Assembly: GCF_026420845.1 (NCBI RefSeq)
Contig: NZ_JAOWCB010000020.1
Span: forward strand, 45,903-109,902
Length of the DNA: 64,000 nt
Direction of reading: 5' to 3'
Origin: Streptomyces sp. PR69
Lineage (GTDB): Bacteria; Actinomycetota; Actinomycetes; Streptomycetales; Streptomycetaceae
Numbering within the stretch: position 1 is the stretch's first letter; each line of letters starts with the position of its first letter. The position numbers were made by a program, and so were the translations under genes. A model generated the notes under the pieces. That model was not told where the DNA came from and did not search any database. It saw nothing but the letters and a program-made list of their open reading frames with translations. This document shows positions 44,401 through 51,710 of the stretch, in pieces.

Positions 44401-44798
44401 GGGAGGCCCAGCTCGCAGCCTTCGAGCAGCTTGCCCAGGAAGCTAAAGACGTGGACAAAGGCGCGGGTCGTGACCTGCCGGAGGACGTACGCGGCCTCAG
44501 TTCCCTGGAGCAAGCCCTGTACCAGCAGCTCACTGCCGTCCTCACCGACGGCGTCATCGACGACGCGATACGCGGTGCCTTCGTCACCCTCTCTCAGAAG
44601 GTGCACGATCTTGCCGTGCGCCACAGCGTCAAACCGGGCTTCTGGACCAACCCCGCAGCCCTGCACGACTTCCGCAGCGACATCTGGTTGGAGGTCGTGA
44701 CCTGCCCGCACACCCGTGAAAAGGCCGACTTCCTTGCCGACGCGCTCCGCGACATCATCCAGCACAACCAGAAGGAGCTCGGCCGCCCTCGTGCCTGA
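41439..44798 (+). CDS. hsdR: Type I restriction endonuclease/translocase
   Basis: HsdR of about 1119 residues, translocating DNA and cutting it far from unmodified sites. Seen: the PD-(D/E)xK nuclease end IPLAVIECKKP (about residue 175), the helicase Walker A IIWHTQGSGKSLTMV (about residue 347), the DEAH box LVDEAHRS (about residue 467), and helicase motif VI QAVARVNRT. GTG 41439 with AAGGAG six bases upstream is favoured over GTG 41424, which overlaps the hsdS stop. It ends overlapping the metallopeptidase gene. No frameshift was seen, so the system should be active. Confidence 0.95.
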   Translation: MVESDPEHRYVEAPLIAQLANSDMGWRHVRGTTGVELQAPSMPLYVRDGYEDAVLERILRAKLVELNRRPDGTPWVDEARADQAISALTRGAVAAGGGLVAANEAATRVLLEGADVPGLEDWDGGRNQTVRFIDWQNPERNDFLAVSQFRMAIPGSQGETMVADVVLFVNGIPLAVIECKKPAAVGGDVFRAVDQLRRYANQTEDTILPRGSDRLFRTVQLTVATTGDKALLGTFTARRQDYVLWRDPYPLKADEVAARSYHPSDRLFAAQKILAAGVLHPQRLLDIVRNFVLFRDVEVAEERTARVKIGPRYQQYRAVCKAVERLHRGETKAVHGKDDKRGGIIWHTQGSGKSLTMVFLVRKLRATPGLEHLKVVVVTDRKQLQEQLSDTAVLTGEKPDTVTRADQVPVVLARKGAGLVFVMIQKQQDAEKAKAQRAASVASVRPKTKVPGWGLVNDDEGILILVDEAHRSHGSDLHENLMESLPNAARIGFTGTPIIMNRRKLTETTFGDFIDKYRIADAELDGAIVPIYYEGHIAKGAVQDGDALDEAMEEEFEELTDEQYDELQKRYATSTAVLGADHMIRRKARHMLRHYVQSVLPEGFKAQVVAHSRGIAVCYRKALQDARDELVDEVEALSDSRLKRLLDTRPEDLKPKQKTLVSAYRNLRLLKAIDFVPVISEGENDDRSWQRWTKESDQKKAIKSFRSPFPAADQIDETSRPVAFLIVRTMLLTGFDAPIEQVMYLDRRMKEAELLQAVARVNRTADRKTAGIVVDYAGVAKALVDAMAVYAADEREGKPIDFEVEENRLETQCAALRHHFQLPRELIDPDDVDAVNRLVDTLEEDKHRFEFRRLLRDFLETYAVVTPRESARPYAAAVRLFTFVAGLAKQRFSEEDGFNPAAYGKKVEQLINQHVRALGVDKMIEPSRLTSEEFKTRVEQLPGSRAKASMMKHALRNHIDLHFGKNPVAYEKLRQRVEEILKKHADDWEAQLAAFEQLAQEAKDVDKGAGRDLPEDVRGLSSLEQALYQQLTAVLTDGVIDDAIRGAFVTLSQKVHDLAVRHSVKPGFWTNPAALHDFRSDIWLEVVTCPHTREKADFLADALRDIIQHNQKELGRPRA

Positions 44799-45525
44799 TC
44801 TCGCCATGATGAGCGTTGGTCCGCTCCAGGTCGGTGGACTGGAGATCGAGCTCGACCCCGATCGTGCACGCACCAGCGTCCGCATCACGGTCGAACGCGA
44901 CGCCCGCGTCATCGCCAAGGTCCCCGCCGACGCCGACCGCGACGAACTGGCCACGCTCATCCGAGGGCGACTTCCGTGGCTCTACGCCAAAATCAACGCC
45001 CGTCGCGCCGAGGCCGCTGAGCGGCCTCGCCGTCGCTTCATCGACGGCGAGGGCTTCTGGTACCTCGGTCGCAGCCACCGCCTCAAGCTCACCGACGAAG
45101 GCACCAGACCCGTGGCGTTGAAGGGCGGACGGCTACTCCTACGCCGCGACCATTACGAAACCGCACAGCAGGACCTTGTGGCCTGGTACGTCACCCGCGG
45201 CCGGGACTGGCTACCTGGGCGCATGCATCCCTGGGCCCAGCGCATGGACATCCCTGACGCCGACCTAAACGTCCGCCCCCTCGGGTACCGCTGGGGCTCC
45301 TGCTCACACCATGGCACCGTCAACATCCACTGGGCCACCATGCAACTCCCCGCCCGCCTGATTGACTATGTCCTCGTCCATGAACTCGCCCATCTCCGCC
45401 ACGCCAACCACTCTCCGCCTTTCTGGCGCACCGTCGGACGTGCGCTGACCGACTATGAGCGCCGCCGCAATGAACTGGACGGCTGGGGAGCGGGGGTCTG
45501 GCTGCCGGAGGAAACCAGCGGGTAA
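44791..45525 (+). CDS. YgjP/DUF45-type zinc metallopeptidase coupled to hsdR
   Basis: Protein of 244 residues resembling YgjP/UPF0758-neighbour DUF45 (WLM-like) zinc proteins. Seen: GYRWGSCSHHGTVNIHW, then the gluzincin motif LVHELAHLRHANHSPPFW (HExxH...H), the pattern of small M48/SprT-like peptidases. GTG 44791 overlaps the hsdR stop by 8 bp, so it is co-translated with the restriction operon; ATG 44806 is an alternative. Such genes sit beside Type I systems in many bacteria, but their role (HsdR turnover or removal of DNA-bound protein) is unproven. Confidence 0.88.
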   Translation: MPDLAMMSVGPLQVGGLEIELDPDRARTSVRITVERDARVIAKVPADADRDELATLIRGRLPWLYAKINARRAEAAERPRRRFIDGEGFWYLGRSHRLKLTDEGTRPVALKGGRLLLRRDHYETAQQDLVAWYVTRGRDWLPGRMHPWAQRMDIPDADLNVRPLGYRWGSCSHHGTVNIHWATMQLPARLIDYVLVHELAHLRHANHSPPFWRTVGRALTDYERRRNELDGWGAGVWLPEETSG

Positions 45526-45629
45526 GCCACGAGATGCTCGCGCCAGCCGGTGGATGCCGTCCGCCGCAGCGGGGCCAGAAGACCAGTGAGGGGCCTCGCC
45601 TTCTTCGGACAGGGAGCTGACTCTCTAAT

Positions 45630-46521
45630 TCACGCGACGGCTCGCAACTTCACATGTTCGGCGTGCACTTCTCGCGGAGGGCGATAGCCGACAGCCGAGT
45701 GAAGGTGTTCGCGATTGTACCAGAATTCGATGTACTGGCTGATGTCGTGTCGGGCCGCCTCGCGGGTCAAGTACGTCACCCGAGATACACGTTCGTTCTT
45801 CAAGGTCCCGAAGAACGATTCCGCCATGTCGTTGTCGAAACATATCCCGGTTCGGCCGGCCGACCGGCGAAGGCTCAGCCCTTCGAGGACCTTGGCGTAC
45901 TCGGCGGACATGTAGTTGCTGCCCCGGTCCGAGTGAAATATGGCGTCCTTCACCAGCTCCCTGTTCCGTGCTGCGTTGCGGATGGCCCGGGATATCAGCG
46001 GCGTTTGGTAGTGGTCGTCCATCGCGTAGCCGATTACCTCTTTGGTGCAGTAGTCGATGATGGTCGCTAGATACAGCCACCCCTCGCCGGTGGGAACGTA
46101 GGTGATATCGCCGACGAGTTTTTCGCCCGGGGCTTGCGCGGTGAAGTTGCGCCCCACGAGGTCCGGCACCGACCCCGGCGCCCCTTGGGTCAGCGACCAC
46201 CGCTTCGGCCGCGGCTGACAGGACACCAGGCCCACGTCGCGCATCAGCTGGCGGACCAGCTCCGGGCCGGCGGCGACCCCCAGCGCAGCAGCTGCGCGTG
46301 GACGCGCCGATATCCATAGGTGGCGCCGGACATGTCGAACGCCTTCTTGATGAGCAGTCGCAATTCCTCGCGCCGCCGGGCGGTTGCGGAATCGGGCCGG
46401 TTTCTCCAGTCGTAGTAGCCGGTCTTGGACACGCCGAGTTTTCTGCACATGAACTCGACGGAGTACGCGCACTCCGCGTCGTCGAGCCGCATCGAATCGA
46501 TGAACTCGTACTTGCTCGCTA
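45630..46521 (-). pseudogene. IS3-family transposase OrfB, frameshifted
   Basis: DDE-type integrase core transposase. The N-terminal part is readable in one frame (SKYEFIDSMRLDDAECAYSVE, then YYDWRNRP, GYRRVHAQLLRWG), then the frame changes at a run of five C on the plus strand (46277-46281), one base short of keeping the frame, and continues as VAAGPELVRQLMRDVGL through GDITYVPTGEG, HSDRGSNYMS and ESFFGTLKNERV, giving the D, D and E residues. A single deleted G in a homopolymer explains it; a sequencing error is the alternative. With the IS5 insertion upstream, the protein cannot be made. Confidence 0.85.
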
Positions 46522-47402
46522 AGGGCTGTCCCGTAAATGATCTTTGGGTTGCCTCGGGAGGAGTAGGCCGCGATACGGCCCGCTGGCCTATCCGGCGAGG
46601 GCGAGGTTGTGCGTCCGGGCGATGCCGAGCATGGCGTGGTGGACGCCGTCGCCTTTGAGGCGGCAGTCGCGGAGGATCCTCCAGGTCTTCATGCGGGCGA
46701 AGACGTGCTCGATGCGGGCGCGTACCTGTTTGTGGGACTTGTTGTGTTCCTTTTTCCAGTCCGGGAGTTCGGCCTGGCCGCGCTGTCGGCGGTGAGGGAT
46801 GACGAGTCCAGTGCCCGGGTAGCCGCCGTCGGCGATCGTGAGGGTCTTGCCGACGGCGGCCTTGGCGCCGGATTCTTCCCATGCCTTGCAGTCGTTGCGG
46901 TTCCCGGCCAGCGGTCGGCCAACCACGACGACCAGGCGGGTGTCGGCGTCGATGACGACCTGGTGGTTGGTGGAGTACCGGTAGTTCTTCGACCGCTCGG
47001 CGATCGTGTGGTCGCGGGTGGGCACGAGGGTGCCGTCGACGATGAGCACGGTGTCCTTGGCGAACCGTTTGCGGGGCTGGAGCGCGAGCATCGGCCCGAG
47101 GTGGTCGATGATCCGGTCCGCCGCCGACTTCGAGATCCCGAACAGCGGCGCGAGCTGCCGCATGGTGAGGTTCGTGCGCCAGTACGTAGCGACCAGCAGT
47201 GCCCGGTCCTCCAGCGGCAGGCTCCACGGCCGACCCATGCGGACCGCGTCTGCACCCTCGCGGCGCAACACGGTCACCAGCTTGCCGAACTGCCGCGGGC
47301 TCAGCCCGGTGAACGGGGCTATCCAGGACGGCTCCGACGCCGTGATCACACCAGCCACAACAACATCATCTCACCCGTGACCAGCAGTTACGGGACAGCC
47401 CT
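46522..47402 (-). mobile_element. IS5-family insertion sequence with 2-bp TA duplication
   Basis: An 881-bp element with perfect terminal inverted repeats: agggctgtcccgtaa (46522-46536) and ttacgggacagccct (47388-47402). It is flanked by a TA duplication (46520-46521 and 47403-47404), as expected for an IS5 element of the IS427/IS112 kind, whose size is similar. It encodes one transposase and lies inside the IS3 element, so it is the younger insertion. Confidence 0.9.
46588..47358 (-). CDS. IS5-family DDE transposase
   Basis: Intact transposase of 256 residues. Seen: an N-terminal helix-turn-helix TMRQLAPLFGISKSAADRII near residue 70, and DDE residues in LIVDGTLVPTRDH, LTIADGGYPG and ARIEHVFARMK. 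It nearly fills the 881-bp IS. No frameshift, so the element may be mobile. Confidence 0.93.
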   Translation of the reverse strand: MAGVITASEPSWIAPFTGLSPRQFGKLVTVLRREGADAVRMGRPWSLPLEDRALLVATYWRTNLTMRQLAPLFGISKSAADRIIDHLGPMLALQPRKRFAKDTVLIVDGTLVPTRDHTIAERSKNYRYSTNHQVVIDADTRLVVVVGRPLAGNRNDCKAWEESGAKAAVGKTLTIADGGYPGTGLVIPHRRQRGQAELPDWKKEHNKSHKQVRARIEHVFARMKTWRILRDCRLKGDGVHHAMLGIARTHNLALAG

Positions 47403-47689
47403 TACCGGGGAGCCCTCGCGAAGTACGCTGCGGCTTTTTTCAGGAAGGCGTTCTCCTGCTCAAGCTCTCGGTTCCGGCGTCGCAGCTCCTTCAATTCGGC
47501 ACGCTCGTCCACCGGCAGCGGCCCGTCCTGCTGTCCGTGCTCGCGCTCATACTGGCGCACCCAGGTGCAGAGCGTCTCGGGATTCACGTTGAGTTCCCGG
47601 GCGACGTGAGCGACCGGCTTGCTGGATTTCAACGCCAACTGGACCGCTTCTTCACGGAACTCCGGCAAGTACGGACTTGGACGTGCCAC
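47402..47689 (-). CDS. IS3-family transposase OrfA
   Basis: DNA-binding OrfA of 95 residues. Seen: a helix-turn-helix (FREEAVQLALKSSKPVAHVA, then NVNPETLCTWVRQY) and a C-terminal leucine-zipper region ELKELRRRNRELEQENAFLK. The TAA stop is formed at the IS5 insertion edge; without that insert the frame would also stop (TAG) at the same place. In a normal IS3 the OrfAB fusion arises by frameshifting; here it is blocked. Confidence 0.9.
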   Translation of the reverse strand: MARPSPYLPEFREEAVQLALKSSKPVAHVARELNVNPETLCTWVRQYEREHGQQDGPLPVDERAELKELRRRNRELEQENAFLKKAAAYFARAPR

Positions 47690-47828
47690 TTGCTGCTTCC
47701 CGCGATTCCTTACAGGACAACCCTATTGGGTCCCTGTCCGGGATCTTCGGGGCCCCTCAGTACGAGGCGCCTCCCACGCCTCGTACGCCGGACCCCGTGT
47801 CACGCGGACCCCTCGGGGTCACGGGCCC

Positions 47829-48965
47829 TCAGGACAGGTAGTCCTCACCGCCACCGCTGCGGACTGTGTCCAGGGTGAAGCAGTGGAAGCCGCCGCCGAA
47901 CAGGCGCCGGTGGCGGTGGCGGACCGGGACCACGGTGAACTTGTGGTCCTCCAGCGTGCGGATGAGCGTCTTGCACGCGTCGTTGACCATGACGGTCGAC
48001 TCGTCGATCGACAGGACGTTGAGGTCGATGTACGGGCTCGGCGGGATCGGGTCGCCGTTCTCGTACTGCGGGTAGTCCTCCAGCGCGGGCGTCGGCGCGA
48101 TGATGGTGTCCCAGGAGCGCAGCTCCTTCGGCAGGTACTCCAGCGCACCCTCGGAGCGCAGCAGCAGCGTGCCCGGCCGCAGCGCGACCACCACGCTGTC
48201 GATGTGGCTCTGCGTCAGCTTGTGCATCCGGTGCACCCGGAAGCGGCCCTCCAGATGACGCTCCAGCCAGTCGACGGCCAGGGCGTGGTTGGCGTTGGAG
48301 ATGTTGACGATCAGGTCGCGGCCCAGGCGCAGGGCGTTCGCCCCGTCGATCATCATCTCCAGGCCGACGTCGTACGGGGACGCCTGCGGGTCCACCGGCC
48401 GCTCGATGTTGGGCGCGGCGTCCGTGTTGGCCGGGTCGAAGGAGTGGTCGGTCATCATCGGCCGTGGCATGGTCGTCCACCGGGCACCCTGCTCGAAGTA
48501 GCACATGAAGACCGGCGTCAGGAACTTGGTCTCGAAGTAGCGGGCGCGCAGCGTCGGCGGGGTCTCGATGATCTCGTCGCCGAGGATGAGGGTATTGTCC
48601 CGGACGTTCAGGGGCGGGGTCACGGGGGCGGACCAGGCGGGGGCGGTGACGCCCCGGTCGACCTTCTCCAGCGCCATCGGCCGGTGCACGGTGACCGACA
48701 GCGACTCCAGCGCCGCCGCCATGCCCTCAACGTCCTCGACCAGTTCGTCGGCGAGGCGCTGACGGAAGGCGATGCGCTCCGGCGACTCGTCCAGCCGGGC
48801 CTCGCCGGACACGCTGATCGTGGGGTAGTACCCGCGCGCGCCCGTCAGGTTGTCGCTGATGAACATCTCGAAGGTGAGGTCGCGCACGCGCTCGGCGTAG
48901 TTGTCGGCCGAGCCGACGATGATCTCTTTGAGGGGGGTGAAGTCGTCGAAGCTGTTCAGGCGCAT
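47829..48965 (-). CDS. Glycine amidinotransferase-type enzyme 1
   Basis: Amidinotransferase of 378 residues, transferring the amidino group from arginine to an amine (GATM/StrB1 fold). Seen: NSFDDFTPLKEIIVGSA start, PPLNVRDNTLILGDE, DVGLEMMIDGANALRLG, the histidine motif QSHIDSVVVAL and the catalytic FHCFTLD (Cys362), all as in the family. ATG 48965 with GAGAGAGG is chosen; the 96-bp longer frame adds poor sequence. Substrate: not glycine or inosamine by context; beside Dpg genes the likely acceptor is an arylglycine amine. A second paralog is at 55166. Confidence 0.9.
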   Translation of the reverse strand: MRLNSFDDFTPLKEIIVGSADNYAERVRDLTFEMFISDNLTGARGYYPTISVSGEARLDESPERIAFRQRLADELVEDVEGMAAALESLSVTVHRPMALEKVDRGVTAPAWSAPVTPPLNVRDNTLILGDEIIETPPTLRARYFETKFLTPVFMCYFEQGARWTTMPRPMMTDHSFDPANTDAAPNIERPVDPQASPYDVGLEMMIDGANALRLGRDLIVNISNANHALAVDWLERHLEGRFRVHRMHKLTQSHIDSVVVALRPGTLLLRSEGALEYLPKELRSWDTIIAPTPALEDYPQYENGDPIPPSPYIDLNVLSIDESTVMVNDACKTLIRTLEDHKFTVVPVRHRHRRLFGGGFHCFTLDTVRSGGGEDYLS

Positions 48966-49014
48966 CCGGGTGGCCTCTCTCGCACAGGGGTCGTACGTCG
49001 TTGAACGTGGGTGG

Positions 49015-49209
49015 TCAGTCCGTGACGGAGATGGCCTGGACCGGGCAGAGCCCGACGGCATCCCGCACGGCGGAATGGAGTTCTTCGTCCGGTCGGTCGT
49101 CGAGCAGGACGACCGTGCCGTCGTCGAGGTCCTGGTCGAAGACCTCGGATACGGCGAGCGCGCACTGGCCGGCCCCGACGCAGGCCGGCTGGTCGATACT
49201 GATGCGCAC
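49015..49209 (-). CDS. 3Fe-4S-type ferredoxin
   Basis: Small ferredoxin of 64 residues, missing from long-frame views because it begins inside a longer frame. Seen: CVGAGQC (Cys10 and Cys16) and LCPVQAI (third Cys), the pattern of [3Fe-4S] ferredoxins that feed actinomycete cytochrome P450s. GTG 49209 has GGAGG six bases upstream. It lies between the amidinotransferase and P450 genes, in the same direction, so it is the probable electron donor to that P450. Confidence 0.93.
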   Translation of the reverse strand: MRISIDQPACVGAGQCALAVSEVFDQDLDDGTVVLLDDRPDEELHSAVRDAVGLCPVQAISVTD

Positions 49210-49235
49210 GTGTGTCCTCCAGGGGTACGGGTGGG

Positions 49236-50417
49236 TCACCAGGTCACGGGGAGCCGGTGGACGCCGTAGACGCTCATGTCGGCCGCCAGCTCCACCTCCT
49301 GTGCCGGTACGGCCAGTTCGAGCGTGGGGAAGCGGTGGAAGAGGGCCGGGAGCGCGGTGCGCATCTCCATCCGTACGAGGTTCTGGCCCAGGCACTGGTG
49401 GATGCCGAACCCGAAGGCGGTGTGACCGGCGGTCTTCCGGCGGATGTCCAGGCGGTCGGGGTCCTCGAACCACACCTCGTCCCGGTTCGCGGCGGGCAGG
49501 GACACGGTGACGGACTCCCCGGCCTTCAGGAGGTGCCCGGCCATCTCCACGTCCTCGAGCGGGGTGCGCGGCACACCAAAGTGGAAGACGGACAGATACC
49601 GCAGGAGTTCCTCGACCGCGTTGTCCACCAGAGCCGGGTCGGACATGAACAGGGCCAGCTGCTCGGGGTGGGAGAGCAGGGCGAACGTGCTCAGGCTCAG
49701 CGAGCTGGACGTCGACTCGTGGCCCGCAGTCAGCAGCAGCACACCGACCCCGGCGATCTCGTCGGAGTCGAGGGTGCCGTCGGCGGCCAGCATGGCCAGC
49801 AGGCCGTCGCCGCCCCCGTCCTTCGCGAGGCCGTGGAGCAGGGCGTACAGCGTGTCCATGGCCTGCGCGGCCTCTGCGGCGGTGGACTTGAGCGCGAACA
49901 GCGTCTCGCTGTTGCGCTGGAACTGGGCCCGCTCGCTGTAGGGCACCCCGAGCAGCTCGCAGATCACCAGCGACGGCACGGGCAGGGCGTACGACTCCAC
50001 CAGGTCGACCGGGCCGCCGCGCTCGACCATGGCGTCGAGGAGTTCCCCGACGATCTCCTCGATGCGGGGGCGCATGTCCTTCATCCGCCGTGCGGTGAAG
50101 CGCCCGGCCAGCTGCTGGCGCAGCCGCGTGTGCTCGGGGGCGTCCATGTCGACGAGCCAGCCGGGGAGGGCGGGCTGGCCGTAGAACGGGTCGGCGCCGG
50201 GGCGGGCGACGGGGGCACGCTTGTACTCCGAGCGGGCGCTGAAGCGGTTGTCGGCCAGGATGCTCCGGGCCAGGGCGTGGCTGGTGACCAGCCAGCCGAT
50301 GTGGCCGTCGGGGTAGCGCATCCGGCGGATCGGCTCGCTCTCGCGGTAGCGCGCGAGTTCCGGCGGAGGGTCGAAGGGGGTGAGCCGCACGGTGGGGTGG
50401 GCCTCGACCTGCGTCAT
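49236..50417 (-). CDS. Cytochrome P450
   Basis: Cytochrome P450 of 393 residues using dioxygen for hydroxylation or oxidative coupling. Seen: I-helix AGHESTSSSLSL, the ExxR motif EELLR, and heme loop FGFGIHQCLGQ with Cys342. ATG 50417 overlaps the upstream aminotransferase stop by 4 bp, placing it in the Dpg operon; the ferredoxin follows by 26 bp. The likely role is tailoring of the aryl-glycine or peptide, for example oxidising a ring methyl or a C-beta. Bicyclic cross-linking P450s of glycopeptides are alternatives but need an X-domain, which is not visible in this window. Confidence 0.95.
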   Translation of the reverse strand: MTQVEAHPTVRLTPFDPPPELARYRESEPIRRMRYPDGHIGWLVTSHALARSILADNRFSARSEYKRAPVARPGADPFYGQPALPGWLVDMDAPEHTRLRQQLAGRFTARRMKDMRPRIEEIVGELLDAMVERGGPVDLVESYALPVPSLVICELLGVPYSERAQFQRNSETLFALKSTAAEAAQAMDTLYALLHGLAKDGGGDGLLAMLAADGTLDSDEIAGVGVLLLTAGHESTSSSLSLSTFALLSHPEQLALFMSDPALVDNAVEELLRYLSVFHFGVPRTPLEDVEMAGHLLKAGESVTVSLPAANRDEVWFEDPDRLDIRRKTAGHTAFGFGIHQCLGQNLVRMEMRTALPALFHRFPTLELAVPAQEVELAADMSVYGVHRLPVTW

Positions 50418-51703
50418 GTCGGGATCTCTTTCCTCAAGAATGCGGCCAGCCGTCGCACCCCTTCCTTGATCTCCTCGGAGCCGAGGTAGCTGCACGAGAG
50501 TCGCAGCTGGTGGGTGCCCGCGCCGCTCAGATAGAACGGGGTCATCGGCGTCCACAGGACGCCGTACTTCAACGCCGAGATCTCCAGCAGCGCCGTGTCC
50601 GCGGCGACCGGCAGACGCAGACGGACGAAGAAGCCGCCCTCGGGACGGCTCCAGTGGATGCCCGGCGGCAGCCCCTCACCGAGGTGCCGGTCCAGCGCGT
50701 CCATGAGATGCGTCAGATTGCGCCGGTACAGCTCGGACTTGGAGCGGCTAAGCTCGGCCAGCGAGCCGCCGTGTTCCAGCAGCATCCCGCCGATCACCGC
50801 CTGGCACAGCGGGGAGGTGTTGACGGTGACCATGGTCTTCAGCGTGGCCAGCTCGTCGGCGAGGAGCCGTACCGTCCCCTCCGGACCCGTGATCCGCTGA
50901 TCGGCCACCACGTAGCCCACCCGCGCACCGGGGAAGGCGACCTTGGCGAACGTGCCGACGTGGACCACCCGCCGGCCCGTGTCCAGGGCCTTCAGGGGCG
51001 GCAGCTCGGACCCGGCCGGGGCGGTGAACCCGTAGGCGTTGTCCTCCAGTACGAGGAAGTCCTCGCGCTCGGCCAGGTCCAGCAGACGGCGACGGCAGCC
51101 GAGGGACATCCGGCCGCCACCGGGGTTGGAGAAGTCCGGCGCCGTGTACAGGGCGCGGATGGGCCGCCCCGCGCGCCGGGAGGCACGGCAGGCTTCCGCG
51201 AGTCCGTCGAGGTCGATGCCGAGCGGTGTCTCGGCGACCGGCACCACGTCCAGGTCGAGGAGCCGGGCCGCCCCGGTGACGCCGACGAAGCACGGGTCGG
51301 CCACCGCCAGCACCTGGTCGCGCGACCGGAACAGGGCCCGCAGCACCAGGAGGAGGGCCTCCTGGGCGCCCACGGTGATCACCAACGCGTCGGGGGAAGC
51401 CTCGATGCCGTGGTCCCGGCGCAGCGCCTCGTGGACGACGCCGTTGACGAGGCCACGGCTCGGTCCGTACTCGAACAACAGCCGCCGCGCCTGGTCCGGG
51501 CTGCGGCCCTCCTGGACCAGATGGCCGAGGAAGGTGTCGACGTACCGCTGGATGTCACCGTCCGGGAGCGTGTTCGGGTGCGGGGCGCCCGGGGCGAAGG
51601 AGATGGCTTCCGGATAGCGGCCCATCACCTCGTTGAGGAACGACAGCGACCCGATGACAGGGTCCTGGAGCGAGCCGTGCAGGGAAAGGTGGTCGATGAA
51701 CAC
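50414..51703 (-). CDS. hpgT: HpgT-like arylglycine aminotransferase
   Basis: PLP-dependent fold-type I aminotransferase of 429 residues, similar in layout to HpgT, which converts 3,5-dihydroxy- or 4-hydroxyphenylglyoxylate to the phenylglycine. Seen: EYGPSRG, VTVGAQEALLL, TAPDFSNPGGGRM and VVHVGTFAKVAFPGARVGY with the PLP lysine. The start is GTG 51703 (FIDHLSLHGSLQDP), just after the dpgC stop, with GGAGGTGAGG upstream; the longer frame would overlap dpgC. It supplies the amino group to Dpg and is central to the pathway. Confidence 0.9.
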   Translation of the reverse strand: MFIDHLSLHGSLQDPVIGSLSFLNEVMGRYPEAISFAPGAPHPNTLPDGDIQRYVDTFLGHLVQEGRSPDQARRLLFEYGPSRGLVNGVVHEALRRDHGIEASPDALVITVGAQEALLLVLRALFRSRDQVLAVADPCFVGVTGAARLLDLDVVPVAETPLGIDLDGLAEACRASRRAGRPIRALYTAPDFSNPGGGRMSLGCRRRLLDLAEREDFLVLEDNAYGFTAPAGSELPPLKALDTGRRVVHVGTFAKVAFPGARVGYVVADQRITGPEGTVRLLADELATLKTMVTVNTSPLCQAVIGGMLLEHGGSLAELSRSKSELYRRNLTHLMDALDRHLGEGLPPGIHWSRPEGGFFVRLRLPVAADTALLEISALKYGVLWTPMTPFYLSGAGTHQLRLSCSYLGSEEIKEGVRRLAAFLRKEIPT

Positions 51704-51710
51704 CGCGCCC

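Larger units (their letters stand above)
45606..47740 (-). mobile_element. IS3-family insertion sequence (interrupted)
   Basis: Element with a two-gene IS3 layout on the minus strand: orfA (47402-47689) and orfB (45630-46521). An IS5-family element is inserted at the orfA/orfB junction, and orfB has a frameshift. Possible end repeats cggacaggga (45606-45615) and its complement (47731-47740) were seen, but only 10 bp match, so the exact ends are uncertain. The element separates the restriction island from the Dpg/NRPS cluster. Confidence 0.65.

Noticed and set aside
47829..48965. Aminoglycoside (StrB1-type) amidinotransferase for streptomycin
   Set aside because: No other aminocyclitol genes are nearby; the Dpg/NRPS context is a better explanation.
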